Assembly: GCA_021738125.1 (NCBI GenBank)
Contig: JAIPCR010000006.1
Location: 1 to 45,588, forward strand
DNA length: 45,588 nucleotides
Direction: 5' to 3'
DNA from: Sulfuritalea sp.
GTDB taxonomy: Bacteria > Pseudomonadota > Gammaproteobacteria > Burkholderiales > Methylophilaceae
Positions 1 through 9,186 of the stretch are shown piece after piece (the first letter of the stretch is position 1; each line of letters opens with the position of its first letter). Below the pieces are notes generated by a model. It searched no databases and was not told where the DNA came from. It saw nothing but the letters and a program-made list of their open reading frames with translations. The position numbers were made by a program, and so were the translations under genes.

Positions 1-822
1 TAAGGTCTGTACCAGCGTTGGTTGAAAGGCGTTTTTTAATAAGGCGGTCATTGCCCCTTCAGCTTGCAAATCACTGGCGAATACTGGCTGTTGCGAAGTG
101 GTTAAGCCTATTTGAATGTTACCTAATCTAGCTTGAAGATCTTCAAGTGAAGTAGCTAAACAGAATATCGCCATGACTTCGCTAGCTACGGTAATGTCAA
201 AACCTGTCTGCCGCTCATACGGCTTAAGCACTTTTGACTGGACATCTCTTGTTTGACTATGAATTGTGATGTCGCGTAAAGCACGGTCATTCATATCTAG
301 ACAACGACGCCAAGTAACACTGGCTAAATCAATGCCTAGCGCATTGCCTTGATAAATATGATTATCAATGAGTGCCGCAAGTAAGTTGTTAGCACTGCCT
401 ATGGCATGAAAATCACCAGTGAAATGTAGATTAATATCTTCCATCGGCACCACTTGTGAATAACCGCCACCGGTTGCACCCCCTTTTAAACCAAATACGG
501 GACCCAGTGATGGTTCTCGCATACAGACAATCGCCTGCTTATTCTTATCCACTAATAGTTGATTAAGTGCATCTGCCAAACCTATCGTAGTAGTAGTCTT
601 ACCCTCACCTGCTGGCGTAGGACTAATGGCAGTGACTAAAATCAACTTACCATCAGATTGACTTTGCAGTTTTTGAATGCAATGTTCACTCAGTTTGGCG
701 ATATGATGTCCATAAGGAATTAAATCCTCAGCATGAAGATTGAAGCTAGATACAATTTTGGCAATAGGCTTAAGTGTTGCTGCCTGAGCAATTTCAATGT
801 CACTCAAAGTTTTAGCGTTCAA
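1..822 (-). CDS. fhs: Formate-tetrahydrofolate ligase, N-terminal part (cut by window start)
   Basis: Formyl-H4F synthetase, which makes 10-formyl-H4F from formate, ATP and tetrahydrofolate in the cytosol. The 274 visible codons, about half of the usual length near 555, give the characteristic N-terminus: an [20 protein letters not shown] nucleotide-binding stretch near residue 65, then [20 protein letters not shown] and [11 protein letters not shown], all hallmarks of the family. The gene runs off the left edge on the minus strand, so the C-terminal half is not seen. The start chosen is TTG at 822-820: an in-frame TAG lies immediately upstream and a GGAGG lies 6-8 bases before it. In methylotrophs this enzyme links formate to the H4F one-carbon pool. 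The family call is very secure; the start is a little less so. Confidence 0.95.
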   Translation of the reverse strand, partial: MNAKTLSDIEIAQAATLKPIAKIVSSFNLHAEDLIPYGHHIAKLSEHCIQKLQSQSDGKLILVTAISPTPAGEGKTTTTIGLADALNQLLVDKNKQAIVCMREPSLGPVFGLKGGATGGGYSQVVPMEDINLHFTGDFHAIGSANNLLAALIDNHIYQGNALGIDLASVTWRRCLDMNDRALRDITIHSQTRDVQSKVLKPYERQTGFDITVASEVMAIFCLATSLEDLQARLGNIQIGLTTSQQPVFASDLQAEGAMTALLKNAFQPTLVQTL

Positions 823-892
823 CTACTGGCCTCCATCAATATTCAGTACAGCCATATCACTGATCATTTTGCAAATTAACGGAAATAACTGA

Positions 893-1459
893 CTAAATGT
901 CACCTTGACTCGCCTTGTAGATTATTTTTAGCAGACTTGTTTCCAATTCTTGCGCAGCTTTTTGTGCACGTAAGGTAGGGTTTTTAATACTTCTTAAATC
1001 ATAAGTAGGCCGCGCTAAAGCAATAAATAATTTCAACTGATGATGTGCGTTTGGCTTCTCATAAACAGCAATCCTACACGGTGCAAACACCAAGAACTCA
1101 GGATGATCTAAAAAAATATCAGTGCCTAAGCTTAAATTGCAGAAACTTTGCACCTCTTTAACGCCTTGCGGATCTATGCCACGATTTTTGATATGCTCAG
1201 CAATCGGGAAATTAGCAGGATTTACAAAGTTCATACCAACTGAAATACTTTTTAAGCTATCGACTACATCTTGATAAGTAACGCCATCACGCACCGCTAA
1301 TTCATAAATAGCTGTTGAGTTATCGATGGCAGGCATGCCAGCACTGACTTGACCAACGAGCTCATTGCCTATAGTTACAGGCTTTATCGCACTGCAAGCC
1401 GTGACCGTGAACAACATTAGATAAATCAATGCAAATTTATACATTACAGCCTTAATCAT
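893..1459 (-). CDS. DUF302-family lipoprotein
   Basis: A 188-residue protein with a basic N-terminus, a hydrophobic segment and a lipobox ending LFTVTAC (Cys22), so it is probably a lipoprotein facing the periplasm. The body matches the DUF302 pattern: an amphipathic N-terminal part, then a strand-rich core containing FCN and APCRIAVYE (two cysteines about 20 residues apart), ending in a short helical tail. The biochemical function of DUF302 proteins is not established. The gene ends about 70 bases upstream of fhs and lies 22 bases downstream of cysB on the same strand, so it could be co-transcribed with cysB. The DUF302 assignment is made by eye from the core motif. Confidence 0.75.
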   Translation of the reverse strand: MIKAVMYKFALIYLMLFTVTACSAIKPVTIGNELVGQVSAGMPAIDNSTAIYELAVRDGVTYQDVVDSLKSISVGMNFVNPANFPIAEHIKNRGIDPQGVKEVQSFCNLSLGTDIFLDHPEFLVFAPCRIAVYEKPNAHHQLKLFIALARPTYDLRSIKNPTLRAQKAAQELETSLLKIIYKASQGDI

Positions 1460-1481
1460 ATAATTGTCTTATGGTGAGTAA

Positions 1482-2408
1482 TTATGCACTTATTTTAAGC
1501 ACTGCATTCACTGCTTGTTGATTAAACTGTGGTGCAATTAACTCAATAAAGCCATACATATAAGCACGTAAAAATGCATCTTTACGCACGCCCAAGTAAG
1601 TCGTGCTATTGGGGAATAGATGACTCACATCCACCCTCACCAAATTAGCATCTCGTTCAGCGTCATAAGCCATATTGGCAAGCAAACCAACCCCTAACCC
1701 CAATGTTACATAGGTTTTAATGACATCGGCATCAATGGCGGTGAGCACCACATTAGGCAACAAGCCAGCATCGCTAAAGGTTTTTGATACTAGCGATCCA
1801 CCAGTATATCCAAAGTCATAAGTAATCAGCGGATAAGCCGCTAATTTTTTAAGGGTCAATTTATCCTCTAACAACAAAGGGTGGTCATGCGGCACCACGA
1901 CACATCGATTCCATTGATAACACGGTAAACATAATAAATTTTCAAAATCACTGATGTATTCGGTCGCAATCCCAATATCAGCATCACCGCAAGCGACTTG
2001 CTCAGCGACTTGCTTAGGATTACCTTGATGAATATTTAACTTGACATGCGGATAGTTAGTCATAAAGGTTTTAACTGCAGCAGGTAATTTGTAACGCGCC
2101 TGTGTGTGGGTTGTCGCAATCGTAAGCGTGCCTGTTTCTACATTAGTAAATTCATCTCCTACCCGCTTAATATTATCCACTTGCTGCATTACCTTAGCGG
2201 CTAATGACAATATTTGTACGCCGGGCTCCGTGATCCCCGTCAATCGCTTACCGTTGCGCTGAAAAATTTGCAGACCAATTTCCTCTTCAAGCAATTGAAT
2301 CTGCTTACTTATGCCAGGCTGCGATGTATATAAAACCTCAGCTGCATTAGTAATATTTAAATCTTGACGTGCCACCTCGTTGAGGTAACGTAATTGTTGT
2401 AGCTTCAT
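1482..2408 (-). CDS. cysB: CysB-type LysR transcriptional regulator of cysteine biosynthesis
   Basis: A 308-residue LysR-family regulator. The N-terminal winged helix-turn-helix (about residues 1-60, starting MKLQQLRYLNEVAR, with TSQPGISKQIQLLEEEIG as recognition region) and the effector domain motifs TTHTQARYKLP and GNPKQVAEQV are typical of the CysB/Cbl branch, which senses N-acetylserine/O-acetylserine and activates sulfate assimilation genes. It is divergent from the tauE-cysI-cysH-cysD-cysN cluster across a 142-bp intergenic region, the classic place for a LysR regulator relative to its target. Cbl is an alternative name within the same subfamily, but the position beside the complete cluster favours CysB. 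Confidence 0.9.
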   Translation of the reverse strand: MKLQQLRYLNEVARQDLNITNAAEVLYTSQPGISKQIQLLEEEIGLQIFQRNGKRLTGITEPGVQILSLAAKVMQQVDNIKRVGDEFTNVETGTLTIATTHTQARYKLPAAVKTFMTNYPHVKLNIHQGNPKQVAEQVACGDADIGIATEYISDFENLLCLPCYQWNRCVVVPHDHPLLLEDKLTLKKLAAYPLITYDFGYTGGSLVSKTFSDAGLLPNVVLTAIDADVIKTYVTLGLGVGLLANMAYDAERDANLVRVDVSHLFPNSTTYLGVRKDAFLRAYMYGFIELIAPQFNQQAVNAVLKISA

Positions 2409-2475
2409 ATTTTCTCAAATTTTAATTAGAGGTTTTTAATATAACTAAAAATTATACATATAGAAGAAGATATTC

Positions 2476-2504
2476 TAAAACAACTATTTCATAACTGATA
2501 TAGT
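2476..2504 (+). promoter_or_regulatory. Possible activator-dependent promoter of the sulfate assimilation cluster
   Basis: In the cysB/tauE intergenic region a TATAGT (2499-2504) resembles a -10 box. The hexamer 17 bases upstream (TAAAAC, 2476-2481) is a poor -35, as expected for a promoter that needs an activator such as CysB. The flanks (about 2430-2480) are AT-rich, as CysB sites usually are. No single CysB site can be defined by eye. This is a weak, position-based call. Confidence 0.3.
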
Positions 2505-2550
2505 GCGCACCTTAAATACAAAATTTAGTTTTATTTAACGGATACTCCAT

Positions 2551-3321
2551 ATGGAATTTGGTTATATAGTTGCCGGCTTTGTGGTTGGCCTACTGGTTGG
2601 TTTAACCGGCGTGGGCGGCGGATCACTTATGACGCCAATACTTGTGCTGTTTTTTCACATCAAACCCGCACTAGCTGTCGGCACTGATTTACTTTACGCG
2701 GCTGTCACTAAGAGCGTAGGTATTTTTGCACACGGAAAACTAGGCAATATTGACTGGAAAATTGTTCGACTACTCGCATATGGTAGCGTGCCGGCATCAA
2801 TCATCACCACGCTCAATTTAAAACACATGGATATCGCTTCAGATGCAGCCGTCAATACCATTAAATTCTGGTTAGGCATTGCGCTGCTGGTAACTTCGCT
2901 TTCTGTACTATTTCGCACTCAACTCGCTAAATTTTCTAAAAAAGAACACTTAGTAAGCGCTAAATGGACGCCTTATTTAACCGTCGTCTTAGGACTCATT
3001 TTAGGGGCATTAGTGACACTCACCTCAGTAGGTGCTGGCGCATTAGGGGTCACGGCGTTGCTCATTATTTATCCTAGAAGAGCGATTACCACCATTATTG
3101 GCTCTGATATTGCGCATGCGGTACCGCTAACCCTGGTTGCCGGACTGGGCCACGCTAGCATCGGCACTGTGAACTATAGTTTATTGGGCGTACTTTTAAT
3201 TGGCTCTATTCCTGGGATTTGGATTGGCAGTCACTTAAGTTCTAAAGTGGCTGAACATTGGGTTCGTATCGCATTGGCATTAATACTGATTTTTGTGGGC
3301 TTAAAGCTCATTTTCCATTAA
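2551..3321 (+). CDS. TauE/SafE (TSUP) family membrane permease
   Basis: A 256-residue hydrophobic protein with about eight membrane segments in two homologous halves. The first half begins with the glycine-rich GFVVGLLVGLTGVGGGSLMTP motif region and the second half carries LGLILGALVTLTSVGAGALG, the repeat signature of the TSUP (4-toluene-sulfonate uptake) family, which moves sulfite, sulfate, sulfonates or related anions. It is the first gene of the plus-strand sulfate assimilation cluster, 76 bases before cysI, so a role in sulfate/sulfite transport or sulfite export under excess is reasonable. Direction and substrate cannot be read from sequence. A 6-bp GGGCTA/TAGCCC inverted repeat follows the stop, without a T-run. 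Confidence 0.88.
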   Translation: MEFGYIVAGFVVGLLVGLTGVGGGSLMTPILVLFFHIKPALAVGTDLLYAAVTKSVGIFAHGKLGNIDWKIVRLLAYGSVPASIITTLNLKHMDIASDAAVNTIKFWLGIALLVTSLSVLFRTQLAKFSKKEHLVSAKWTPYLTVVLGLILGALVTLTSVGAGALGVTALLIIYPRRAITTIIGSDIAHAVPLTLVAGLGHASIGTVNYSLLGVLLIGSIPGIWIGSHLSSKVAEHWVRIALALILIFVGLKLIFH

Positions 3322-3397
3322 AATATTGGGCTATCTAAACTAATTTAGCCCTCTCTAAATACCGTTTATAGAATATTTAAATTAAGAAAAGCACACC

Positions 3398-5080
3398 ATG
3401 TATAAGTACGATGAAATAGACCAAAAAATTGTTGACGAGCGCGTTACACAATATCGCGACCAAACACGTCGCTATTTAGCAGGCGAACTGAGCGAAGATG
3501 AGTTTCGCCCACTACGCTTACAAAACGGCCTCTATATTCAACGACATGCCCCTATGCTTAGAATAGCCGTGCCTTATGGCCTGTTATCAAGTAAGCAATT
3601 ACGGAAATTAGGCGATATTGCCAGCAAATATGACAAGGCGTATGGTCACTTTAGCACGCGTCAAAACATGCAACTTAATTGGCCAAAACTAGAAGATGTG
3701 CCAGACATTTTGGCTGACCTCGCAACCGTGCAAATGCATGCCATTCAAACTTCTGGCAATTGCATCAGAAATATCACTACCGACCAATTTGCCGGTGTTG
3801 CACCTGATGAAATAGTCGACCCTCGTGCAATGGCTGAAGTGATACGCCAATGGAGTACATTTCACCCTGAGTTTGCATTATTACCGCGTAAATTCAAAAT
3901 TGCCGTTTCCGGTACTAAAGAAGACCGCGCAGTTGTTCAAGCGCACGATATCGGCATGGAGTTTTACCTAGATACCAATAACAAAATTGCTATTAAAGTT
4001 TGGGTGGGTGGTGGCCTAGGTCGCACGCCTATTTTAGGCACAGTGATTCGTGAGCATCTAGAATGGCAGCATGCCCTCACCTATTGTGAAGCGATTGTCC
4101 GTGTATACAACCTACATGGTCGTCGCGATAACGCCTACAAAGCACGCATTAAAATCTTAGTCAAAGCCTTAGGCATTGATGAATTTAAACGCCAAGTAGA
4201 AGAAGAATGGTCACATTTAAAAGACGCACCTAATACCATTACCGAAGCCGAATTAGCCAGGGTTGCTAAACATTTTGAGCCCATGCCTTACGAAGTGCTT
4301 CCTCAACATGACGCAAGCTTTGATACAGCAATCGCTAGCAATCCAGCCTTTGCAGCATGGGCCAAGCGTAGCTTGCATGCGCATAAAATAGCGGGCTATC
4401 GTTCAGTGACACTTTCACTTAAACCTCACGGTCACGCCCCTGGTGATGCTACAACTGAGCAAATGCATATCGTTGCCGATTTGGCAGACCAATACAGCTT
4501 TGGCGAGCTGCGTGTTTCACATGAGCAAAATTTAATTTTAGCCGATGTGAAATTAAGCGACCTATATGCTGTGTGGCAAAAAGCCCGTGCACACGGCCTT
4601 GCATCGCCTAATATCGGCTTACTTAGCGATATTATTTGTTGCCCCGGCGGTGACTTCTGTAGTTTAGCAAATGCCAAAAGTATTCCAATCGCGATGGCGA
4701 TTCAAATGCAGTTTGATAATTTAGACTACTTACATGATATCGGTGAGATTGATCTCAATATTTCTGGTTGCATGAACGCCTGCGGCCATCATCACGTCGG
4801 CCATATCGGTATTTTAGGCATCGATAAAGATGGTTCTGAATGGTATCAAGTGACCATAGGCGGTAGTCAAGGCAATAATGCTAGCATCGGTAGTGTAATT
4901 GGCCCTTCTTTCTCTGCAGATGAAATGCCGAATGTAGTGCAAAAACTCATTGACGTTTACATCAAGGAACGTAACGCTGAAGAGCGATTTATCGATACGG
5001 TACGCCGTATCGGTGTCACACCATTCAAAACACACGTTTATGCAGATAAGACTGTTGCCAAGAATGAGGTGCCAGCATGA
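3398..5080 (+). CDS. cysI: Sulfite (nitrite/sulfite) reductase hemoprotein
   Basis: A 560-residue siroheme/[4Fe-4S] reductase that takes sulfite to sulfide in six one-electron steps. The N-terminal ferredoxin-like half-domain contains GHFSTRQNMQLNWP and SGNCIRNITTDQFAG, which hold siroheme-contacting arginines. The cluster-binding cysteines form the CX5C...CX3C pattern: C415 and C421 (CPGGDFC) and C458 and C462 (GCMNAC). The length fits the single-chain type. No CysJ flavoprotein lies nearby, so electrons probably come from a ferredoxin or another partner. The stop overlaps the next gene by four bases (ATGA), implying translational coupling to the DUF934 protein. Nitrite reductase activity cannot be excluded from sequence, but the neighbours make sulfite the likely substrate. 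Confidence 0.92.
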   Translation: MYKYDEIDQKIVDERVTQYRDQTRRYLAGELSEDEFRPLRLQNGLYIQRHAPMLRIAVPYGLLSSKQLRKLGDIASKYDKAYGHFSTRQNMQLNWPKLEDVPDILADLATVQMHAIQTSGNCIRNITTDQFAGVAPDEIVDPRAMAEVIRQWSTFHPEFALLPRKFKIAVSGTKEDRAVVQAHDIGMEFYLDTNNKIAIKVWVGGGLGRTPILGTVIREHLEWQHALTYCEAIVRVYNLHGRRDNAYKARIKILVKALGIDEFKRQVEEEWSHLKDAPNTITEAELARVAKHFEPMPYEVLPQHDASFDTAIASNPAFAAWAKRSLHAHKIAGYRSVTLSLKPHGHAPGDATTEQMHIVADLADQYSFGELRVSHEQNLILADVKLSDLYAVWQKARAHGLASPNIGLLSDIICCPGGDFCSLANAKSIPIAMAIQMQFDNLDYLHDIGEIDLNISGCMNACGHHHVGHIGILGIDKDGSEWYQVTIGGSQGNNASIGSVIGPSFSADEMPNVVQKLIDVYIKERNAEERFIDTVRRIGVTPFKTHVYADKTVAKNEVPA

Positions 5081-5694
5081 GTAATTTAATTCAAATCACC
5101 AACGGCAAAGCCCATATTAGTAATGATGATTGGACGTTAGTCAAATTGCCTGCTTCTCAAGTTGAGGTACGTAAGCAAGCAGGCAAGATTGTGCTATTTA
5201 AACTGACTGGGGAAAAAACCGTTAGTGACGAGCAAGTAGCAAATACAGTCATACCTTCCAATGGCAAAGTAATCGTCCCATTAAGCGTTTTGATTGCCCG
5301 CAAAGCCGAATTGCAAGCACGCATTGATAAAAATGAAGTAGGTGTCTGGCTAGATACACATGAGGTATTGCTGCCATTAATCGAAAATCAAGCGGACTTA
5401 AATAGACTGCCCATTATCGTCGTTCATGTTGAGCGCTTTGCTGACGGCCGCATATTTTCTATCGGCAACCTATTACGTACGCGCTATGGTTTTAAAAATG
5501 AATTGCGCGCCGTCGGCGATGTACTAAGGGACCAACTATTTTTCCTTAAACGTAGTGGCTTTAGTAGTTTTGCTATTCGTGCTGATAGAAACGCAGTTGA
5601 GGCGATTGCTAGCTTGAACGACTTTACTGCGCCCTATCAAGGTGCTGTCGATGAAGCACAACCTGCTTTTAGGCGTTACAACAGGATAGCCTAA
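5077..5694 (+). CDS. DUF934 protein of the sulfate assimilation operon
   Basis: A 205-residue soluble protein of the DUF934 family, which in many proteobacteria sits directly downstream of this type of cysI. It has no signal peptide or membrane segment. The C-terminal half carries the conserved FADGRIFSIGNLLRTRYGF stretch and a later DQLFFLKRSGFSSFA stretch typical of the family. Its biochemical role is not established; constant pairing with sulfite reductase suggests an accessory or maturation protein of CysI (inference). It starts inside the last codons of cysI (ATGA overlap), and the next gene begins on the base after its stop, so three genes are packed without spacing. Confidence 0.85.
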   Translation: MSNLIQITNGKAHISNDDWTLVKLPASQVEVRKQAGKIVLFKLTGEKTVSDEQVANTVIPSNGKVIVPLSVLIARKAELQARIDKNEVGVWLDTHEVLLPLIENQADLNRLPIIVVHVERFADGRIFSIGNLLRTRYGFKNELRAVGDVLRDQLFFLKRSGFSSFAIRADRNAVEAIASLNDFTAPYQGAVDEAQPAFRRYNRIA

Positions 5695-6453
5695 ATGGTT
5701 AATGAAGTTTCAATGTTAAAACCTGTAGCTGCCAATCCTGCCATCAACCCAGCATTGACTGATACTCTTACGAGCAGTGTTGCTAGCAAAACTGCCACCC
5801 TACTGACATTGTTAAAAAATGCCAGTAACGAGCTGCCTCACATTACCTTTGCCAATAGTTTTGGTGCAGAAGATATGGTACTCACCGACATTATTTTAAA
5901 AAATAGATTGGCTATAGAGATTTTCTCATTAGACACGGGTCGCCTACCTGCGGAAACTTATGACTTAATGGGAATGGTTGAAAGTCACTATCAAACTAAA
6001 CTCAATGTATATTTTCCGAAAAATGAGACGGTTGAATTCTACGTAAAAAACAATGGCATTAACGCTTTTTATGAAAGCATAGCGCTTCGTAAAAGCTGTT
6101 GCTTTATGCGTAAAGTAGAGCCATTACAACGTGCGTTGGCCGGTAAAAATGCTTGGATTACAGGCATGCGTGCGGCACAAGCCACCACACGTGCCAGCTT
6201 ACCAATCCGTGAGTTTGATGAGACTAATCAGCTTGAAAAATTCAATCCATTAAGTGATTGGACTGAACAAGAAGTATGGGCTTATATTCGTATGCACGAT
6301 GTGCCCTACAACAAATTACACGAGCAGTTTTACCCTAGCATCGGCTGTGCACCTTGTACGCGTGCTATTGCCATGGGCGAAGATGTTCGCGCAGGTCGTT
6401 GGTGGTGGGAAGATCCATTAAACAAAGAGTGCGGACTGCATGTCAAAAAATAA
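5695..6453 (+). CDS. cysH: Assimilatory adenylyl-sulfate (APS) reductase
   Basis: A 252-residue reductase that converts adenylyl-sulfate to sulfite with thioredoxin or glutathione as donor. The adenylyl-sulfate-binding region includes FANSFGAEDMVLTD and FSLDTGRLP. Two cysteine pairs, C135-C136 (KSCCFMRK) and C218-x2-C221 (GCAPCTRA), are the ligands of a [4Fe-4S] cluster and identify the APS-using branch, as opposed to cluster-free PAPS reductases. The catalytic cysteine is C246 in ECGLH near the C-terminus. It begins on the base after the DUF934 stop. The absence of cysC (APS kinase) in the cluster agrees with direct APS reduction. The enzyme class is secure; the exact start is less so, because a further Met lies at residue 7. 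Confidence 0.93.
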   Translation: MVNEVSMLKPVAANPAINPALTDTLTSSVASKTATLLTLLKNASNELPHITFANSFGAEDMVLTDIILKNRLAIEIFSLDTGRLPAETYDLMGMVESHYQTKLNVYFPKNETVEFYVKNNGINAFYESIALRKSCCFMRKVEPLQRALAGKNAWITGMRAAQATTRASLPIREFDETNQLEKFNPLSDWTEQEVWAYIRMHDVPYNKLHEQFYPSIGCAPCTRAIAMGEDVRAGRWWWEDPLNKECGLHVKK

Positions 6454-6479
6454 TTACTTAGACCTTAAAACACAATACT

Positions 6480-7412
6480 ATGACAACAACTAAACAACCA
6501 CTTTCGCATCTAGACTGGCTCGAATCTGAAGCCATTTATATTCTGCGCGAAGTCGCTGGTCAATGCAGCAATCCAGTACTGCTATTTTCAGGGGGTAAAG
6601 ACTCCCTATGTATTTTACGATTGGCAGAAAAAGCCTTTAGGCCTGGCCGCTTCCCTTTTCCTTTAATGCATATTGATACTGGTCACAATTATAAAGAAGT
6701 GATTGATTTTCGTGATCAACGTGCAGCTGAGCTTGGTGAGCGCTTGATTGTTCGTTCTGTTGAAGACTCCATGAAGCGTGGCACTGTGGTACTTAAAGCT
6801 GCAGACGAATCACGCAACAAGCATCAATCAGTCACTTTGCTTGAGGCAATTGAAGAGTTTGGTTTTGATTGCTGTATTGGTGGGGCACGTCGTGATGAAG
6901 AAAAAGCACGTGCAAAAGAACGTATCATGAGTTTCCGTGATGAATTTGGCCAATGGGATCCTAAGAATCAACGCCCTGAACTGTGGAGCTTGTATAACGC
7001 GCGCTCACATAAAGGTGAAAATATTCGCGCCTTCCCCATTTCCAATTGGACAGAAATGGACGTTTGGCAATATATCGAACGTGAAAATTTAGAATTACCT
7101 AGCATTTACTTTGCGCACCAACGTGATGTGGCAATCCGTAGCGGCTCCATTGTGCCGGTGAATGTACCACTGGTGAGCGGCGAAATCGCTAACCCAGCCA
7201 AAGCCGGCGAAGAAATCATCAACATGCAAGTTCGATTTAGAACGGTGGGTGATATCAGCTGTACGGCACCCGTCATTTCTGATGCAGATACCGTGTCTAA
7301 AATTGTGCTGGAAACTGCAACATCTACCATTACTGAACGTGGTGCAACCCGTTTAGATGATCAAACCTCAGATGCATCTATGGAACAACGCAAGAAAGAA
7401 GGCTATTTCTAA
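6480..7412 (+). CDS. cysD: Sulfate adenylyltransferase small subunit
   Basis: The catalytic subunit of ATP sulfurylase, which makes APS from sulfate and ATP in complex with the GTPase CysN. The 310-residue length is standard. The PP-loop motif SGGKDS occupies residues 37-42, followed by MHIDTGHNYKEV and the GGARRDEEKARAKER region, all diagnostic for CysD. It lies 26 bases after cysH, and its final TAA shares one base with the ATG of cysN (7412), so the two subunits are translationally coupled. Nothing unusual is seen. Confidence 0.96.
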   Translation: MTTTKQPLSHLDWLESEAIYILREVAGQCSNPVLLFSGGKDSLCILRLAEKAFRPGRFPFPLMHIDTGHNYKEVIDFRDQRAAELGERLIVRSVEDSMKRGTVVLKAADESRNKHQSVTLLEAIEEFGFDCCIGGARRDEEKARAKERIMSFRDEFGQWDPKNQRPELWSLYNARSHKGENIRAFPISNWTEMDVWQYIERENLELPSIYFAHQRDVAIRSGSIVPVNVPLVSGEIANPAKAGEEIINMQVRFRTVGDISCTAPVISDADTVSKIVLETATSTITERGATRLDDQTSDASMEQRKKEGYF

Positions 7413-8710
7413 TGAGCAACATGACTACACAACACAACGATAGCCTTTTACGTTTTATGACCTGCGGTAGCGTGGATGATGGCAAAAGCACACTCATCGG
7501 CCGCCTATTGTTTGACACTAAAACAATTTTAGCTGACACCCTAACGCAAATGACGCGCACCTCAGAAAAACGAGGCTTAACTGCAGTCGATTTATCGCTA
7601 TTGACGGATGGTCTTCAGGCTGAGCGTGAACAAGGTATTACTATTGATGTCGCTTACCGTTACTTTTCAACAGGCACACGTAAATACATTATTGCCGATG
7701 CACCGGGTCACGAGCAATATACCCGTAACATGGTCACGGCGGCCTCAACGGCTAATTTGGCCATTATTCTGATTGATGCACGAAGAGGTGTGTTAACACA
7801 AACCCGCCGCCATTCATATTTGGCCCATTTAGTGGGCATTCCACACATTGTGGTGGCTGTGAATAAAATGGATTTAGTGAATTACGATCAAGCGATTTAC
7901 GACAAAATTTGTGCGGACTATTTAGCGTTTGCCAATGAAATTGGCCTAGCACAAAGCAAAGTTGCAGCTGGGCATGATATTAGTTTTATCCCTATGTCAG
8001 CACTCAACGGTGACATGCTGGTTGATAGGTTAGACAACATGCCTTGGTACACTGGCAACACGATGATTGAGATATTAGAAGCTACGCCACCGGCTCATTC
8101 TGAACATGCAGAACCATTTCGCTTTCCAGTACAGTTTGTCTGTAGGCCTCATGCTTCTGACAACCACGATTTACATGATTTCCGCGGCTTTATGGGACGG
8201 ATTGAATCGGGCGAGATTACTGTTGGCGATGCAGTAACAGTATTACCTAATGGCTATCAATCAAAAGTTAAGGCGATTCAGTTGGGCGATGAACAACTAC
8301 AGTCTGCTACAACCGAGCAAAGCGTTACCTTACTATTAGAGGATGAAATCGACACCTCACGTGGTGACATGATCGTAAAAACAGCTGAGGCCAACGAACC
8401 TGTCAAACAAATTGATGCGTTTGTATGCTGGTTATCTGAAACGCCAATGTCGACAGCACGGACTTATGTCATTCGACATACCACTCGTGAATCGAAAGCT
8501 AAAGTGAGTGCCATACACTATAAAGTAGATGTGAACACGCTAGAAGAACAGGCCAGTGTAGACCTGAAAATGAATGACATTGCACGTATCACATTTAAAT
8601 TAGCGCAACCACTCATGATTGATAGCTATAGTATCAATCGTGCGACAGGTGCATTTATTGTCATCGATGAAAGTACCAACAACACGGTAGGCGCTGGAAT
8701 GATTGTATAG
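7412..8710 (+). CDS. cysN: Sulfate adenylyltransferase large subunit (GTPase)
   Basis: An EF-Tu-like GTPase subunit of ATP sulfurylase; GTP hydrolysis drives the unfavourable formation of APS by CysD. The 432 residues contain G1 GSVDDGKS (19-26), a switch region REQGITIDVAYRYF, G3 DAPGH near residue 94 and G4 NKMD near 151, followed by two beta-barrel domains. The protein ends after the translation-factor-like domains, with no fused APS kinase (CysC) domain, which matches the APS-reducing CysH upstream. It is the last tightly packed gene of the cluster; fdxA follows after 69 bases. Confidence 0.96.
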   Translation: MSNMTTQHNDSLLRFMTCGSVDDGKSTLIGRLLFDTKTILADTLTQMTRTSEKRGLTAVDLSLLTDGLQAEREQGITIDVAYRYFSTGTRKYIIADAPGHEQYTRNMVTAASTANLAIILIDARRGVLTQTRRHSYLAHLVGIPHIVVAVNKMDLVNYDQAIYDKICADYLAFANEIGLAQSKVAAGHDISFIPMSALNGDMLVDRLDNMPWYTGNTMIEILEATPPAHSEHAEPFRFPVQFVCRPHASDNHDLHDFRGFMGRIESGEITVGDAVTVLPNGYQSKVKAIQLGDEQLQSATTEQSVTLLLEDEIDTSRGDMIVKTAEANEPVKQIDAFVCWLSETPMSTARTYVIRHTTRESKAKVSAIHYKVDVNTLEEQASVDLKMNDIARITFKLAQPLMIDSYSINRATGAFIVIDESTNNTVGAGMIV

Positions 8711-8779
8711 TTAAATTTTGAATGTTTTTTTAAATCAAGTAAAATAATGTTTTAGCTCTTAAGCTGTAGAGGAATAAAA

Positions 8780-9103
8780 ATGACTTATGTCGTTACCGAA
8801 AACTGTATTCAATGCAAATTTACCGATTGCGTTGATGTATGCCCAGTAGATTGTTTTGTAGAAGGGCCCAACTTCTTAGCCATCAATCCTGATGAATGTA
8901 TCGATTGCACGTTATGCGTTGCAGAATGCCCTGCTGAGGCGATTTTTGCAGAAGATGACGTACCAGCAGATCAGCAAGAATTTATCGCGCTCAATGCGCG
9001 TCTAGCTGAGTTATGGCCAGCTATCACATCACGCAAACCTGCGCTTGAAGATGCTGAAGCCATGAATGGCGTACCAGGCAAACGCGATTTACTCATAGAG
9101 TAA
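8780..9103 (+). CDS. fdxA: Seven-iron ferredoxin (3Fe-4S and 4Fe-4S)
   Basis: A 107-residue ferredoxin of the Azotobacter FdI/FdxA type. Nine cysteines are present (9, 12, 17, 21, 25, 40, 43, 46, 50). By the family pattern C9, C17 and C50 bind the [3Fe-4S] cluster and C21, C40, C43 and C46 bind the [4Fe-4S] cluster. The tail after residue 60 is the usual FdxA extension. An AGAGGAA Shine-Dalgarno precedes the ATG. It follows cysN by 69 bases and ends before a clear terminator. In a cluster lacking the CysJ flavoprotein it could be the electron donor for CysI, but FdxA is often a stand-alone gene, so that link is inference. Confidence 0.93.
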   Translation: MTYVVTENCIQCKFTDCVDVCPVDCFVEGPNFLAINPDECIDCTLCVAECPAEAIFAEDDVPADQQEFIALNARLAELWPAITSRKPALEDAEAMNGVPGKRDLLIE

Positions 9104-9125
9104 AGTGCAAACCCTAAACGACAAT

Positions 9126-9147
9126 AAAGGAGGCGATTGCCTCCTTT
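9126..9147 (+). terminator. Rho-independent terminator after fdxA
   Basis: A perfect 9-bp stem AAAGGAGGC / GCCTCCTTT with a GATT loop (9126-9134, 9139-9147) runs into a short T-run, 23 bases after the fdxA stop. It probably ends the sulfate assimilation transcript. Confidence 0.85.
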
Positions 9148-9186
9148 TGCATTTAAATATGGCGAATATTTAATGTTTATTAAATA

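Noticed and set aside
3328..3351. GGGCTA/TAGCCC inverted repeat after the TauE-like gene as a terminator
   Set aside because: Only six base pairs with a 12-base loop and no T-run; the genes on both sides probably share a transcript.
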